A DNA stretch of 21,732 bases from JAQVXR01 sp050945755 (GCA_050945755.1 JBMNTN010000033.1:1-21732); one strand, 5' to 3'. Shown: positions 1 through 7,464, counted from the stretch's first letter. Numbers and translations are program-made. Notes: generated by a model from the sequence alone, not told the origin.

Positions 1-198
1 TATTACACGCACTTCTACAAATCCGAGATATACGAAGTACTAAGGTATATCAATGGATGTCTTGTTAATTGGGTTCGTAGAAAATATAAAAAGCGAAGGT
101 CAAGGCGACGTGCTGAGTACTGGCTTGGTACAATAGCAAGGCGTGATAAGAATCTGTTTGCACACTGGAAATTTGGAATACTACCATCGGCTGGATAA
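1..198 (+). CDS. Group II intron maturase/reverse transcriptase, C-terminal fragment (inner intron)
   Basis: The window opens in frame 1 inside this gene, and 65 codons remain before the TAA at 196-198. The visible part is a very basic C-terminus with motifs NWVRRKYKK, a run of arginines, and ARRDKNLFAHWKFG. This is the typical end of a bacterial group II intron reverse transcriptase, after the RNA-binding thumb (domain X). These proteins bind their own intron RNA, help it splice, and copy it back into DNA at the target site. No CxxC/HNH endonuclease domain follows, so this would be an endonuclease-minus maturase, provided this is the complete C-terminus. The intron domain V begins four bases after the stop codon. 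The catalytic RT domain lies outside the window and cannot be judged. Confidence 0.85.
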   Translation, partial: YYTHFYKSEIYEVLRYINGCLVNWVRRKYKKRRSRRRAEYWLGTIARRDKNLFAHWKFGILPSAG

Positions 199-274
199 TG
201 GGAGCCGTATGAGCTGAGAGGTTCACGTACGGTTCTGAGAGGGACTTAAGGGGAGGTTCCTTAGGTCTACTCAC
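1..274 (+). mobile_element. 3' end of an inner group II intron, inserted in another intron's RT gene
   Basis: This is the 3' part of a group II intron whose 5' part lies left of the window. It holds the C-terminus of a maturase (1-198), then a domain V hairpin at about 202-235 with arms GAGCCGTA and TACGGTTC, and a domain VI hairpin at about 236-270. It ends in CTACTCAC, matching the usual 3' terminal AY of group II introns. Directly after 274 a second reverse transcriptase reading frame resumes in frame, which fixes the splice boundary well. The intron therefore sits inside another group II intron (275-949). The subclass is not assigned; no HNH endonuclease region follows the maturase. Confidence 0.88.
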
Positions 275-865
275 TTCATTCTTTTTGCAAAGACGAAAAG
301 GTCAGCACAAAGAATAATGGAGCATATACTGCCGTACATTGAGAACCACTTACAACTCAAGGTGAACAGAACAAAAACAGAGGTTGCATACATTGGAAAA
401 ATCAAATTCCTAGGATATGGCTTCTATCCATCAAAGAATGGAATCAAGTTCAGGGTACATGCTAAAAGCATAAGCAAAATGAAAGCTAAGGTAAAAGAGA
501 TTACGTCAAGGAATAACGGACTCGGATACGAAAAGCTGAAACTTAAGCTCAAGCAATTCATAACAGGGTGGGTGAACTACTTCAAACTCGCGGATATGAA
601 GAATCTGCTTAAGGCAACCGATGAATGGCTAAGGCGAAGAATACGCATGTACATCTGGAAACGGTGGAAGAAAATCCGTACCAGATATACCATGTTGAAG
701 AAACTTGGACTTAGCCACAACACAGCATACAAGTTTGCCTGCACAAGAAAAGGCTACTGGCGGATAGCCAATAGCCAAATCCTTAATGTCACTGTAACCA
801 ATGCCCGCCTAAAACAGGCTAGCTACACATTTTTCTGGGATTACTTTAAAGCTGTCATGGTGTAA
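275..865 (+). CDS. Group II intron reverse transcriptase/maturase, C-terminal part (outer intron), interrupted by the inner intron
   Basis: The reading frame opens at 275 with FILFAKTKRSAQRIMEHI, which aligns with the residues just after the catalytic (F/Y)ADD motif of group II intron RTs. It runs 196 codons to a TAA at 863-865. Visible parts are the end of RT motif 5, motifs 6-7 (LQLKVNRTKTEVA, FLGYGFYP), and the thumb/maturase domain with ITGWVNYFKLADMK and the C-terminal RKGYWRIANSQILN typical of IIC enzymes. An internal ATG at 317 would give 182 residues but would lack the active site, so it is not a credible true start. A full enzyme can only be made if the inner intron is spliced out. 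I see no internal stop or frameshift in this part, so it may be a functional exon. Confidence 0.85.
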   Translation, partial: FILFAKTKRSAQRIMEHILPYIENHLQLKVNRTKTEVAYIGKIKFLGYGFYPSKNGIKFRVHAKSISKMKAKVKEITSRNNGLGYEKLKLKLKQFITGWVNYFKLADMKNLLKATDEWLRRRIRMYIWKRWKKIRTRYTMLKKLGLSHNTAYKFACTRKGYWRIANSQILNVTVTNARLKQASYTFFWDYFKAVMV

Positions 866-949
866 ACTTGGGAACCGCCACTTGCGGAACCGCTTGAGTG
901 GTGGTGTGAGAGGTCGGCTGCTCAATTAATGGGTAGCCTCCTACTCGAT
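275..949 (+). mobile_element. 3' part of an outer group IIC-like intron
   Basis: This is the downstream half of the intron that hosts the inner one. It contains the rest of its RT/maturase gene (275-865), then a domain V-like hairpin at about 872-907 whose arms ACCGCCAC and GTGGTGGT pair, with an inner GCGG/CCGC stem. A domain VI hairpin follows at about 911-938, with GGCTGCTC pairing GGGTAGCC. It ends CCTACTCGAT, a 3' end common in group IIC introns. The sequence after 949 is antisense to the small gene at 855-1109, so the exon junction is placed at 949/950. The 5' half of the intron is left of the window. Confidence 0.82.
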
Positions 950-1109
950 ACCTGCCTTGGTGTTCAACCAGGTCAATAGATCCCAGTAAAACGTGGGCAA
1001 TTCCAAAGCCAAGAACTCCCCAGCCGACAGCCGGATTACGGGAACGTAAAGCGAGGCCGGTCGCAGTAACTGCTGTACCAAGAATTGTTGGCATTAAACC
1101 TTCGCGCAT
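855..1109 (-). CDS. Small membrane protein gene with its 3' end altered by an intron insertion
   Basis: This gene starts at an ATG (1107-1109) with a good ribosome site, GGAGGT, at 1119-1124. The first 53 or so residues are hydrophobic and glycine-rich, with two likely membrane segments (about 6-22 and 29-47), and end in IDLVEHQGRY. The codons after that come from the antisense of the outer group II intron's domains V and VI, so the present 84-residue frame is a chimera. The original protein was probably about 55-60 residues. Its last codons would lie beyond the intron, outside the window. I do not recognise a function. Because the intron is on the opposite strand it cannot be spliced from this gene's own transcript, so the C-terminus is permanently changed. 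Confidence 0.6.
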   Translation of the reverse strand: MREGLMPTILGTAVTATGLALRSRNPAVGWGVLGFGIAHVLLGSIDLVEHQGRYRVGGYPLIEQPTSHTTTQAVPQVAVPKFTP

Positions 1110-1294
1110 ATATATTCCACCTCCGGTTTTGTGAGAGTTGCTTTAATAGCATTAGTATAAAGATTAGGATTTATGTATAATAAAACATGTAAACCGTTTG
1201 AGAAAAAATTATAGATAAATTAATTGAAATTGTTTTGGGAAATGTGGTATTTTATTAAAGATAACTATGGGAAATTCCCGGAGGTGCTTCGTTA

Positions 1295-1636
1295 ATGGAA
1301 AGCTATTTTGCTAAGTTACAAGAATACTTAAAGATGGATACAGAGATATCCTATGAAGAGTTTGCTGGATATTATGAAGATTATTTACATTTTTTGAATA
1401 ATAACTACCAGCAATTGGATAAAGAAAATTTGATTAAAGGACGGTACATTTGTACTATTCTCCAGGCAAACAGTTGGGAACGATCAAAAAGGAAAAATAG
1501 TTTTGCCAAAAAGTATAAGAAGATGGCAGAAAAGACAAAATTTTGGTCTGAGGCAATTAAGTATCGTTTAGAAAAGGAAGGGATGACAGCTTCCGAGATT
1601 GAACAAGCTGAAAAAGCTTTACTTGAGGTTGATTAA
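1295..1636 (+). CDS. Hypothetical 113-residue helical protein
   Basis: The ATG at 1295 is preceded by a strong ribosome site, GGAGGTG, at about 1279-1285. A rho-independent terminator follows the stop, so this is a monocistronic, probably expressed gene. The protein is charged and predicted to be almost all helical: an acidic N-terminal half (EISYEEFAGYYEDYL) and a basic middle (WERSKRKNSFAKKYKKMAEK). The end, EGMTASEIEQAEKALLEV, resembles a short helix-turn-helix-like dimer segment. It has no signal peptide, no membrane segment and no cysteine cluster. I do not recognise the family, and the neighbouring trmB gene gives no clear hint. Confidence 0.75.
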   Translation: MESYFAKLQEYLKMDTEISYEEFAGYYEDYLHFLNNNYQQLDKENLIKGRYICTILQANSWERSKRKNSFAKKYKKMAEKTKFWSEAIKYRLEKEGMTASEIEQAEKALLEVD

Positions 1637-1655
1637 AATAATTGCCGTTATTGTT

Positions 1656-1682
1656 AAGCGCAGCTTTTGTTGCGCTTTTTTT
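1656..1682 (+). terminator. Rho-independent terminator
   Basis: The stem AAGCGCA pairs with TGCGCTT around an 8-base loop, and a run of seven T residues overlaps the 3' arm. It lies 19 bases after the stop of the 113-residue gene and closes that transcript. Confidence 0.85.
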
Positions 1683-1743
1683 CGAGGAAAATATTTATTA
1701 TACTATTACTGGGTTTTAGATTAGGAAAACTTGGAGGATTTTG

Positions 1744-2397
1744 ATGCGTTTAAGAAAAATTCCAGGAATAGAAAAAAAGCTGGAATCTTATTCAAATCTT
1801 GTGGTTAACAATCCGCCTTTGTTTAAAAATAATTGGCAGAATTACTTTAGTAATTCATATCCGATACATCTGGAACTAGGCATGGGGAGGGGCAAATTTA
1901 TTACTGCTCTTGCTGCAAAATATCCTCAAATTAATTTTATCGGAATGGAATACAAGCCGGAATTAATCTATAAAGCAGTACAAAGGACGAGTAATTGCCT
2001 GAGAAATGTGGTTTTTCTTTTATGGGATGTAAATAATATTCTGGCTGTGGTTGCTCACCGGGAGGTTTCAAGGATTTATCTTAATTTTTCTGATCCATGG
2101 CCTAAAAAGCGGCATGCAAAACGCAGGTTGACTCACCGGGGATTTCTGGAGAAATATAAGCAGGTACTTGTGCCTGGTGGAGACATACATCTTAAAACTG
2201 ATAACCGGGACTTTTTTCAATTTTCATTAAATGAATTAGCTGATTGTGGTTTTTTCCTTAAGAATATTTCTCTGGATTTGCATAGTGATAATTTTTCAGA
2301 AAACATCACGACGGAATATGAGGAACGGTTCCTGGCATCCACGCCAATTTATCGTTGCGAAGCAGTATACCTGCTAGATAATAATTTGCCAAAATAA
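1744..2397 (+). CDS. trmB: tRNA (guanine-N7-)-methyltransferase
   Basis: TrmB transfers a methyl group from S-adenosylmethionine to N7 of G46 in the variable loop of tRNAs, in the cytoplasm. The 217-residue protein has the SAM-binding motif LELGMGRGKF near residue 44, the acidic motif FIGMEYKPE, and the family signature NFSDPWPKKRHAKRRL, followed by HLKTDN and the C-terminal TEYEERF. Length and motifs match bacterial TrmB. A TTG at 1741 directly precedes the ATG at 1744. The ribosome site GGAGGA at 1733-1738 fits the ATG better (5-base gap against 2). It lies 55 bases ahead of thrC and the two could be co-transcribed, although thrC has its own ribosome site. Confidence 0.95.
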   Translation: MRLRKIPGIEKKLESYSNLVVNNPPLFKNNWQNYFSNSYPIHLELGMGRGKFITALAAKYPQINFIGMEYKPELIYKAVQRTSNCLRNVVFLLWDVNNILAVVAHREVSRIYLNFSDPWPKKRHAKRRLTHRGFLEKYKQVLVPGGDIHLKTDNRDFFQFSLNELADCGFFLKNISLDLHSDNFSENITTEYEERFLASTPIYRCEAVYLLDNNLPK

Positions 2398-2452
2398 GTT
2401 TGCATCTGGAGTGATAATAAAATATTTATTATATTGGGAAGGAGTAAAGGGT

Positions 2453-3955
2453 ATGTATATCAGTACCAGAGGTAATTATCCCAAAGCTACTGCGGCTGAA
2501 GCAATTAAAATAGGAATGGTACCGGGAGGAGGCCTTTTTGTTCCTGATCGAGTACCGGTTTTAAATGAAGAAGAGATATGGGAGATGACCGGTCAGACCT
2601 ACGGTGAGGTAACGCAGACAATTTTAGAGCCTTTTTTGGAAGGTTATCAGGTAGAAGAAATTAGAAATATTATTAGAGACTCCTACTACTCCGGTAATTT
2701 TGACCATGAAGAAATTGCCCCTCTGGTAAAGCTGGATGAGGGCGCCCATGTACTGGAGCTTTGGCACGGACCGACTGCCGCCTTTAAGGATATGGCACTA
2801 CAAATTATGCCAAGGCTTCTTTCCGCAGCCCGGGAAAAAACAGGTTCAAAAAAGGATATTGTAATTTTGGTGGCAACATCAGGAGATACCGGAAAAGCAG
2901 CTTTGGAAGGGTTTAAAAATGTACCGAGTATAAAAATAATAGTTTTTTACCCCCATGGTGGAGTGAGCAAGGTGCAAGAATTGCAGATGACTACCACTGA
3001 CGGGGATAATACTTATGTGGTAGCGGTTAAAGGAAATTTTGATGACTGCCAAACCGCCGTTAAAGAGATTTTTGCCGACAGGGAATTTAATGATCTCCTG
3101 GAGCAGTACAACATGGAATTTTCCTCAGCTAACTCCATTAACTGGGGACGGCTTTTACCTCAAATTGTTTATTATTTTTGGGCGTATAGCAGGCTCTTAA
3201 ATAAGGGGACAATTCTTCAAGGAGAGAAAATTAATGTAGTAGTTCCTACCGGGAATTTTGGTAACATCCTTGCCGGGTATTATGCTTATTTGATGGGGCT
3301 TCCGGTCAAGAAATTTATTTGTGCTTCCAATGAAAATAAGGTTCTCACCGATGTAATCAATACCGGGATTTATGACCGGAGAAGGGACTTTATTAAAACC
3401 AGCAGCCCGTCAATGGATATTTTGATTTCCAGCAATTTCGAAAGATTTCTTTTTGAAATTAACGGTCATGATAGTAAAAAAATAAACCAGTGGTTCACAA
3501 ACTTAAACGAGGAAGGAATTTTTTCCGTCGATGACTCAACTCTGAAAAAAATACAAGAAATTATGGCAGGGGATTTTGTTACGGAAGAGGAAACCCGGAA
3601 TATTATTAAAGAAGTCTTTGAAAGTATTGGTTATCTTTTAGATACCCATACTGCCGTTGGGGTAAAGGTTTATAAAAAATATGTGGAAAAGACCCAAGAC
3701 CGCACCCAGACGGTGATTGATGCCACTGCTAATCCTTATAAATTTAATAAAGCTGTATTAGAGGCCATTGCCGGACCAGATGTAGTTAGTGGCAATGAGT
3801 TTGCCCTGGTTGAGAAACTCCACCAGGTGTCCGGGATGGAGATTCATCGAGGACTTTCCGGTCTCAAAAGTAAGAAAGTGTTACACAGGCGGGTTGTGGA
3901 AAGGGATGGATTAAGAGACGTGATCAAGGAGATTCTTAATTTATCGGAAAGATAG
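2453..3955 (+). CDS. thrC: Threonine synthase
   Basis: Threonine synthase converts O-phospho-L-homoserine to L-threonine using pyridoxal phosphate, the last step of threonine synthesis. The 500-residue protein is of the longer class, with the N-terminal sequence STRGNYP. It carries ELWHGPTAAFKDMALQ, where the lysine near residue 112 should form the Schiff base. Downstream are VATSGDTGKAALEGF, which grips the cofactor phosphate, and VVPTGNFGNILAGYYA. The frame is open upstream to a GTG at 2411, but ATG 2453 is the better start because GGGAAGGAG at 2436-2444 is correctly spaced and the protein then begins like its family. No threonine T-box or other leader is seen in the 55-base gap from trmB. 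Confidence 0.95.
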   Translation: MYISTRGNYPKATAAEAIKIGMVPGGGLFVPDRVPVLNEEEIWEMTGQTYGEVTQTILEPFLEGYQVEEIRNIIRDSYYSGNFDHEEIAPLVKLDEGAHVLELWHGPTAAFKDMALQIMPRLLSAAREKTGSKKDIVILVATSGDTGKAALEGFKNVPSIKIIVFYPHGGVSKVQELQMTTTDGDNTYVVAVKGNFDDCQTAVKEIFADREFNDLLEQYNMEFSSANSINWGRLLPQIVYYFWAYSRLLNKGTILQGEKINVVVPTGNFGNILAGYYAYLMGLPVKKFICASNENKVLTDVINTGIYDRRRDFIKTSSPSMDILISSNFERFLFEINGHDSKKINQWFTNLNEEGIFSVDDSTLKKIQEIMAGDFVTEEETRNIIKEVFESIGYLLDTHTAVGVKVYKKYVEKTQDRTQTVIDATANPYKFNKAVLEAIAGPDVVSGNEFALVEKLHQVSGMEIHRGLSGLKSKKVLHRRVVERDGLRDVIKEILNLSER

Positions 3956-3987
3956 ACGTGTTTTAGCGTGGACTCAAGAACAACTGC

Positions 3988-4027
3988 CGGATAATAATAA
4001 ACTATTTTTCTCAAAAACCATTATCCG
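3988..4027. repeat. Inverted repeat after thrC
   Basis: A perfect 8-base inverted repeat, CGGATAAT/ATTATCCG, encloses 24 bases, starting 33 bases after the thrC stop. There is no T run after it, so it is a weak candidate terminator or an RNA 3'-end stabiliser. Confidence 0.45.
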
Positions 4028-4061
4028 AAAAATTGGCGCTTGCTAAAGTGGTGAATATGGA

Positions 4062-4085
4062 AAAGCAGCCTGTACAGGCTGCTTT
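4062..4085 (-). terminator. Terminator of the zinc-ribbon gene, possibly bidirectional
   Basis: This is a perfect 24-base palindrome with arms AAAGCAGCCTGT and ACAGGCTGCTTT. On the minus strand it lies just after the stop of the zinc-ribbon gene and is followed by a TTTT run. On the plus strand it could also end thrC transcripts, though its T tract there is short. Confidence 0.75.
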
Positions 4086-4091
4086 AACTGT

Positions 4092-4388
4092 CTAATAACT
4101 GTATTGTTTTTGTTTTTGGTAGCAGTCACGGCAGTATACCGGTCTGTTGGAACTGGGTTTAAAGGGAACCTCAGTTTCTACGCCGCATTCTGCACAGACA
4201 ACCGTAAACATTTCCCGGGGTTGTCTATTATTCGTACCTCTTTGTCTTTTGCGGGCTGCACGACATTCTGGGCAACGAGCGGGATCGTTTTGGAATCCCT
4301 TTTCTGCATAGAATTCTTGTTCGGAAGCTGTAAATGTAAATTCGTTCCCACACTCTTTACAGGTCAATACTCTGTCTTGAAAGGCCAT
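4092..4388 (-). CDS. Two-domain zinc-ribbon protein (zf-trcl plus CxxC-x17-CxxC)
   Basis: This 98-residue protein carries four CxxC pairs. The N-terminal half has CKEC and CPEC flanking GNEFTFTASEQEFYAEKGF, the pattern of the probable zinc-ribbon family zf-trcl. The C-terminal half has CAEC and CRDC separated by exactly 17 residues, the CxxC-x17-CxxC family. Each half should bind one zinc ion. The basic linker RAARKRQRGTNNRQPR suggests nucleic-acid contact, but the function of the family is not established. The start is ATG 4386-4388 with AAGGAGG just upstream. Part of this ribosome site lies in an inverted repeat (4401-4457). It is divergent from the cold-shock gene at 4677. Confidence 0.88.
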   Translation of the reverse strand: MAFQDRVLTCKECGNEFTFTASEQEFYAEKGFQNDPARCPECRAARKRQRGTNNRQPREMFTVVCAECGVETEVPFKPSSNRPVYCRDCYQKQKQYSY

Positions 4389-4400
4389 TCTATTTAACCT

Positions 4401-4457
4401 CCTTCTTTGGGGATTTCCTATGTTTCATTACCCGGGGTAGTCTCAATCCAAAGAAGG
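4401..4457 (-). promoter_or_regulatory. Leader hairpin abutting the Shine-Dalgarno of the zinc-ribbon gene
   Basis: A perfect 10-base inverted repeat, CCTTCTTTGG/CCAAAGAAGG, with a 37-base loop lies in the leader of the zinc-ribbon mRNA. The 3' arm on the minus strand includes the first AAGG of the AAGGAGG ribosome site. Folding would hide part of that site. An inner TACC/GGTA pair could form in the loop. That this controls translation is inference. Confidence 0.5.
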
Positions 4458-4613
4458 AATTGGGAATCGACCTAGTAAATGTAACAATAGGTAACTATAT
4501 TATACTGGTGCTAAAAACAAATTGCAATCAATTTTTCCTTGATAAAAATTTTATTTTATATATAAAATTAAGGTGTGGAGCAGGGTTAACTTGGGGTATT
4601 AGATTAGAGAATA

Positions 4614-4642
4614 TTGAAAATCGAATTATACCGTGATATAAT
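4614..4642 (+). promoter_or_regulatory. Sigma-A type promoter of the cold-shock gene
   Basis: TTGAAA at 4614-4619 and a perfect TATAAT at 4637-4642 are 17 bases apart. The predicted start near 4649 leaves a leader of only about 28 bases before the ATG. This is much shorter than the long thermosensing leader of E. coli cspA. Confidence 0.85.
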
Positions 4643-4676
4643 GGCTTGAGCTTTAATATTATTTAGGAGGTTCCGC

Positions 4677-4874
4677 ATGATAGGCAAAGTAAAATGGTTC
4701 AATGCAGAAAAGGGTTTTGGTTTCATTGAAAGAGAAGCTGGCGATGACGTTTTCGTACACTTCTCCGCTATTCAGTCTGAGGGCTTCAAAACATTGGAAG
4801 AAGGACAATCAGTAGAGTTCGAGATTGTCGAAGGTCCCCGCGGCCCTCAAGCGGCAAATGTTGTCAAATTGTAA
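4677..4874 (+). CDS. Cold-shock protein, CspA/CspB family
   Basis: This 65-residue protein is a single cold-shock domain (OB fold) that binds single-stranded RNA and DNA and melts RNA structure. It has both RNA-binding motifs: KGFGFIER (RNP1) and DVFVHFSAI (RNP2), plus the N-terminal GKVKWFNAEKG. Length is normal for the family. The start ATG 4677 follows AGGAGG at 4663-4668. It has its own strong promoter at 4614-4642 and a GC-rich terminator at 4939-4962, so it is monocistronic. The zinc-ribbon gene is divergent from it and also has a structured leader, which a cold-shock protein could in principle act upon. This last link is speculation. Confidence 0.95.
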   Translation: MIGKVKWFNAEKGFGFIEREAGDDVFVHFSAIQSEGFKTLEEGQSVEFEIVEGPRGPQAANVVKL

Positions 4875-4938
4875 TCAAACAAACAAAGTCACCAGCTTAA
4901 AATAAATTTTTTTGTTTGGATTTATGGTTTGATGACAA

Positions 4939-4962
4939 AAGCCCCGGCACTTGCCGGGGCTT
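4939..4962 (+). terminator. GC-rich terminator hairpin after the cold-shock gene
   Basis: Arms AAGCCCCGGCA and TGCCGGGGCTT form a very stable hairpin with a tight loop, followed by the weakly T-rich TAGTTATAT. An extra 8-base inverted repeat, CAAACAAA/TTTGTTTG, sits just before it at 4876-4918. Confidence 0.75.
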
Positions 4963-5097
4963 AGTTATATAAAGATTTGTTTACCGAATCAACTTACATA
5001 CTGTTTATGGTTCGTTCATAATTTGGTTAAAAACAAACTAAATCGGCTTTTTTTGATTGGTCAAAATAAAGGCTAAAACATTGGTAGAGGTGCTGCT

Positions 5098-5535
5098 GTG
5101 GGAAAATATATTGCTTTGTTGTTTGCAGGCTTGGTGGGAATTGCTTCCGGTATTCAACCGTCCATTAATGCGGCTTTGGGAAAGTTTATCACTCCTAAGG
5201 GAGCGGCTCTGGTTAGTTTTGTCGTAGGTTTAATTGCCTTGGCGGTGATTAATTTATTTTCGGGAACGTTTAGCCAGATAAAGGGGATATGGGCTGCACC
5301 TTGGTATCTTTGGATTGGAGGATTGTTTGGAGCTTTTCTTGTTTATGTCAGTATAGAAGTACTTCCCATAATTGGGGCAGGGGCGATGATGAGCGCGATT
5401 CTATCCTTACAGCTCATTACCGGGGTGATCATTGATCATTATGGATGGCTTGGCACAAAAGTAATTCCCTTTGATCTCTCAAGGGGGATCGGAGTGGTTC
5501 TTTTAGTAATTGGGGTTAGGATGATTGTTAGATAG
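5098..5535 (+). CDS. DMT-type membrane transporter of the YdcZ (DUF606) family
   Basis: This 145-residue protein is almost wholly hydrophobic, with about five membrane helices. It begins with a small-residue-rich helix, FAGLVGIASGIQPSINAALGK, that is characteristic of the YdcZ family, a half-size branch of the drug/metabolite transporter superfamily. Such short members usually work as dimers or as gene pairs; only one copy is present here. The substrate is unknown. Start is GTG 5098 with AGAGGTG at 5086-5092. The gene ends 24 bases before the ABC-F gene on the same strand, so the two may form an operon. Confidence 0.85.
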   Translation: MGKYIALLFAGLVGIASGIQPSINAALGKFITPKGAALVSFVVGLIALAVINLFSGTFSQIKGIWAAPWYLWIGGLFGAFLVYVSIEVLPIIGAGAMMSAILSLQLITGVIIDHYGWLGTKVIPFDLSRGIGVVLLVIGVRMIVR

Positions 5536-5559
5536 CAGCCGATATGGGAGGCGGGAAAT

Positions 5560-7464
5560 TTGATAGTCTTACAAGTAAAGGATCTAAAAAAGTCCTTTGG
5601 TATGCAGAATGTATTTGATAATATTTCCTTTACTTTGGAGGAAGGAGAAAAAGTAGGTTTAATCGGGCCAAACGGCACGGGAAAATCCACTTTACTAAAG
5701 TGTCTGACTGGAGAGGAAATCCCCGATGCAGGGGAAATTTTTGTTAACGAAAAAACTTCCTTTGGTTTTCTTTCTCAGGACAGTACATGGTCGAAAGATG
5801 CTTCCTTATTTGATGAACTGTTATCCGGGTTTGGTAAAATAATAGCAGATAGAAGAACTTTACGGGAATTGGAATTGAGTATGACACAAGCGCAGGGAAA
5901 AGAACTGGAAGAGCTGATGTCCCGGTATGCGATGGTAACGGAGAGATATGAACGTTCCGGGGGTTATGGTTGTGAAAACCAGGTGAGAAGAGTGGCAAAA
6001 GGTCTTGGTTTTCAAGATGATGAATTTGCCCAGAATGTTGAAACGATGAGCGGGGGACAGAAAACCAGGGCGGCCTTGGCAAAGGTCTTACTTAGTGAGC
6101 CTGATATTCTTTTACTTGATGAACCTACTAATCATTTGGATATCAGTGCGGTAGAATGGTTGGAAGATTTTATTTCCCAGTACTCCAAGACGGTATTGGT
6201 AGTATCCCATGACCGCTATTTTCTAGATCGGACAGTTAATCGTATTCTGGAGATTGACAGGGGGAGAGTTAATTCCTACCGGGAGAATTACCAAGGTTAC
6301 CTGCGCCGTAAAGCGGATAATATGGAGAGTTACCGGCGAGCTTACGAAAAGCAACAACAAATGATCGCAAAAACAGAGGAGTTTATTCGCCGATATAAAG
6401 CAGGAGTTAAGTCAAAACAAGCCCGGGGGCGAGAAACATTATTAGCGCGAGTGGAGAGGATGGAAAAACCTATTACTCGGCAGACAATGAATGCCAGGGA
6501 CTTAACCCCTGTTCCGGAGTGTGGCTATTCTGTTCTTGAGGTTAGTGGCCTCAGTCATAAATATGGGGAAAGAAAGATTTTTTCCGGTTTAAATTTCAAC
6601 ATTACCCGTGGGGAAAGAGTAGCTCTTCTGGGAGACAATGGCACGGGGAAATCAACAATCCTGAAGTCTTTGGTAGGGGAAATTATCCCCTCCGATGGTC
6701 GGGTGAAGATGGGGCCACGGGTAAAAATCGCTTATTTCTCCCAGGAACATGAGACACTGGACTCGAATAATACCGTTCTTGCTGAGATTATGTATTGCTT
6801 TAACAAAGGCGAGGAGGAAGCAAGAACCTTGCTAGGGTCTTTTCTTTTCCAGGGGGATGAAGTAGAAAAGAAAATTTCCAGTTTAAGCGGGGGAGAAAGA
6901 GCGAGGCTTGCCATGTTGAAGCTTTTGCTTGTTGGTGCCAATTTTCTTGTTTTAGACGAGCCGACGAACCATCTGGATATTCCGTCGAAGGAAATTGTTG
7001 AAGGTTACCTGGCTGATTTTTCCGGCACCATTCTGGTTGTCTCCCACGACCGGTATTTTTTAGATAAGGTGACCGAGCGGATATTGGAACTTTCTGATGG
7101 GGTGCTGACGAATTATCTGGGAAATTATTCCTACTACCGTTTCAAAAAGAAAGAGGCACTGGCTTCTGAAATAAAAGAGCAGGTAAAAAAGGAAACGGAT
7201 TCTCGCATACAGAATCCTTCTCGCCAGCAGGAGCGGGCTTTAAAAAAATTAGCAGGTGAGCTCCAGGCTGTGGAACAAATGCTGGAAGAACTGGAAGCGG
7301 AAAAAGAAGAAATGGTCCGGCGCCTAGGAGACCCGGCAAGTTATGAAGACGGAACGGAAGCCAAAGCACTGGTGGAAAGTTATGATCAGTTAGAAGAAGA
7401 AATATCCCAAGTATATGCCCGATGGGAAGAGCTTATACTGGAACAGGAAGAGATGCAAAGTTAA
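5560..7464 (+). CDS. ABC-F family ATPase, ribosome-associated, YdiF-like
   Basis: The 634-residue protein has two ABC ATPase domains on one chain and no membrane helices. Domain 1 has Walker A GPNGTGKS (36-43), signature SGGQ (164-167) and Walker B ending DEPTNHLD (near 187). Domain 2 has GDNGTGKS (near 358), LSGGE (near 442) and DEPTNHLD (near 466). Between them is a charged helical linker (about 235-320) that in ABC-F proteins enters the ribosomal E site. The C-terminus (540-634) is a coiled coil with RRLGDPASYEDG, as in YdiF/YheS-type members. These act on stalled ribosomes or, in some cases, give antibiotic protection; which applies here cannot be told. Start is TTG 5560 with GGGAGG upstream. 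The 3' end runs into a polX remnant. Confidence 0.92.
   Translation: MIVLQVKDLKKSFGMQNVFDNISFTLEEGEKVGLIGPNGTGKSTLLKCLTGEEIPDAGEIFVNEKTSFGFLSQDSTWSKDASLFDELLSGFGKIIADRRTLRELELSMTQAQGKELEELMSRYAMVTERYERSGGYGCENQVRRVAKGLGFQDDEFAQNVETMSGGQKTRAALAKVLLSEPDILLLDEPTNHLDISAVEWLEDFISQYSKTVLVVSHDRYFLDRTVNRILEIDRGRVNSYRENYQGYLRRKADNMESYRRAYEKQQQMIAKTEEFIRRYKAGVKSKQARGRETLLARVERMEKPITRQTMNARDLTPVPECGYSVLEVSGLSHKYGERKIFSGLNFNITRGERVALLGDNGTGKSTILKSLVGEIIPSDGRVKMGPRVKIAYFSQEHETLDSNNTVLAEIMYCFNKGEEEARTLLGSFLFQGDEVEKKISSLSGGERARLAMLKLLLVGANFLVLDEPTNHLDIPSKEIVEGYLADFSGTILVVSHDRYFLDKVTERILELSDGVLTNYLGNYSYYRFKKKEALASEIKEQVKKETDSRIQNPSRQQERALKKLAGELQAVEQMLEELEAEKEEMVRRLGDPASYEDGTEAKALVESYDQLEEEISQVYARWEELILEQEEMQS

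Noticed and set aside
317..865. Stand-alone 182-residue gene starting at ATG 317
   Set aside because: The frame is open back to 275 and continues the RT just after its active site; the ATG is an internal methionine.
2398..2452. T-box or riboswitch ahead of thrC
   Set aside because: The gap is only 55 bases and contains no stem-loop beyond the ribosome site.
4104..4397. Plus-strand open frame opposite the zinc-ribbon gene
   Set aside because: It has no ribosome site and the minus-strand frame encodes a clear four-CxxC family protein.
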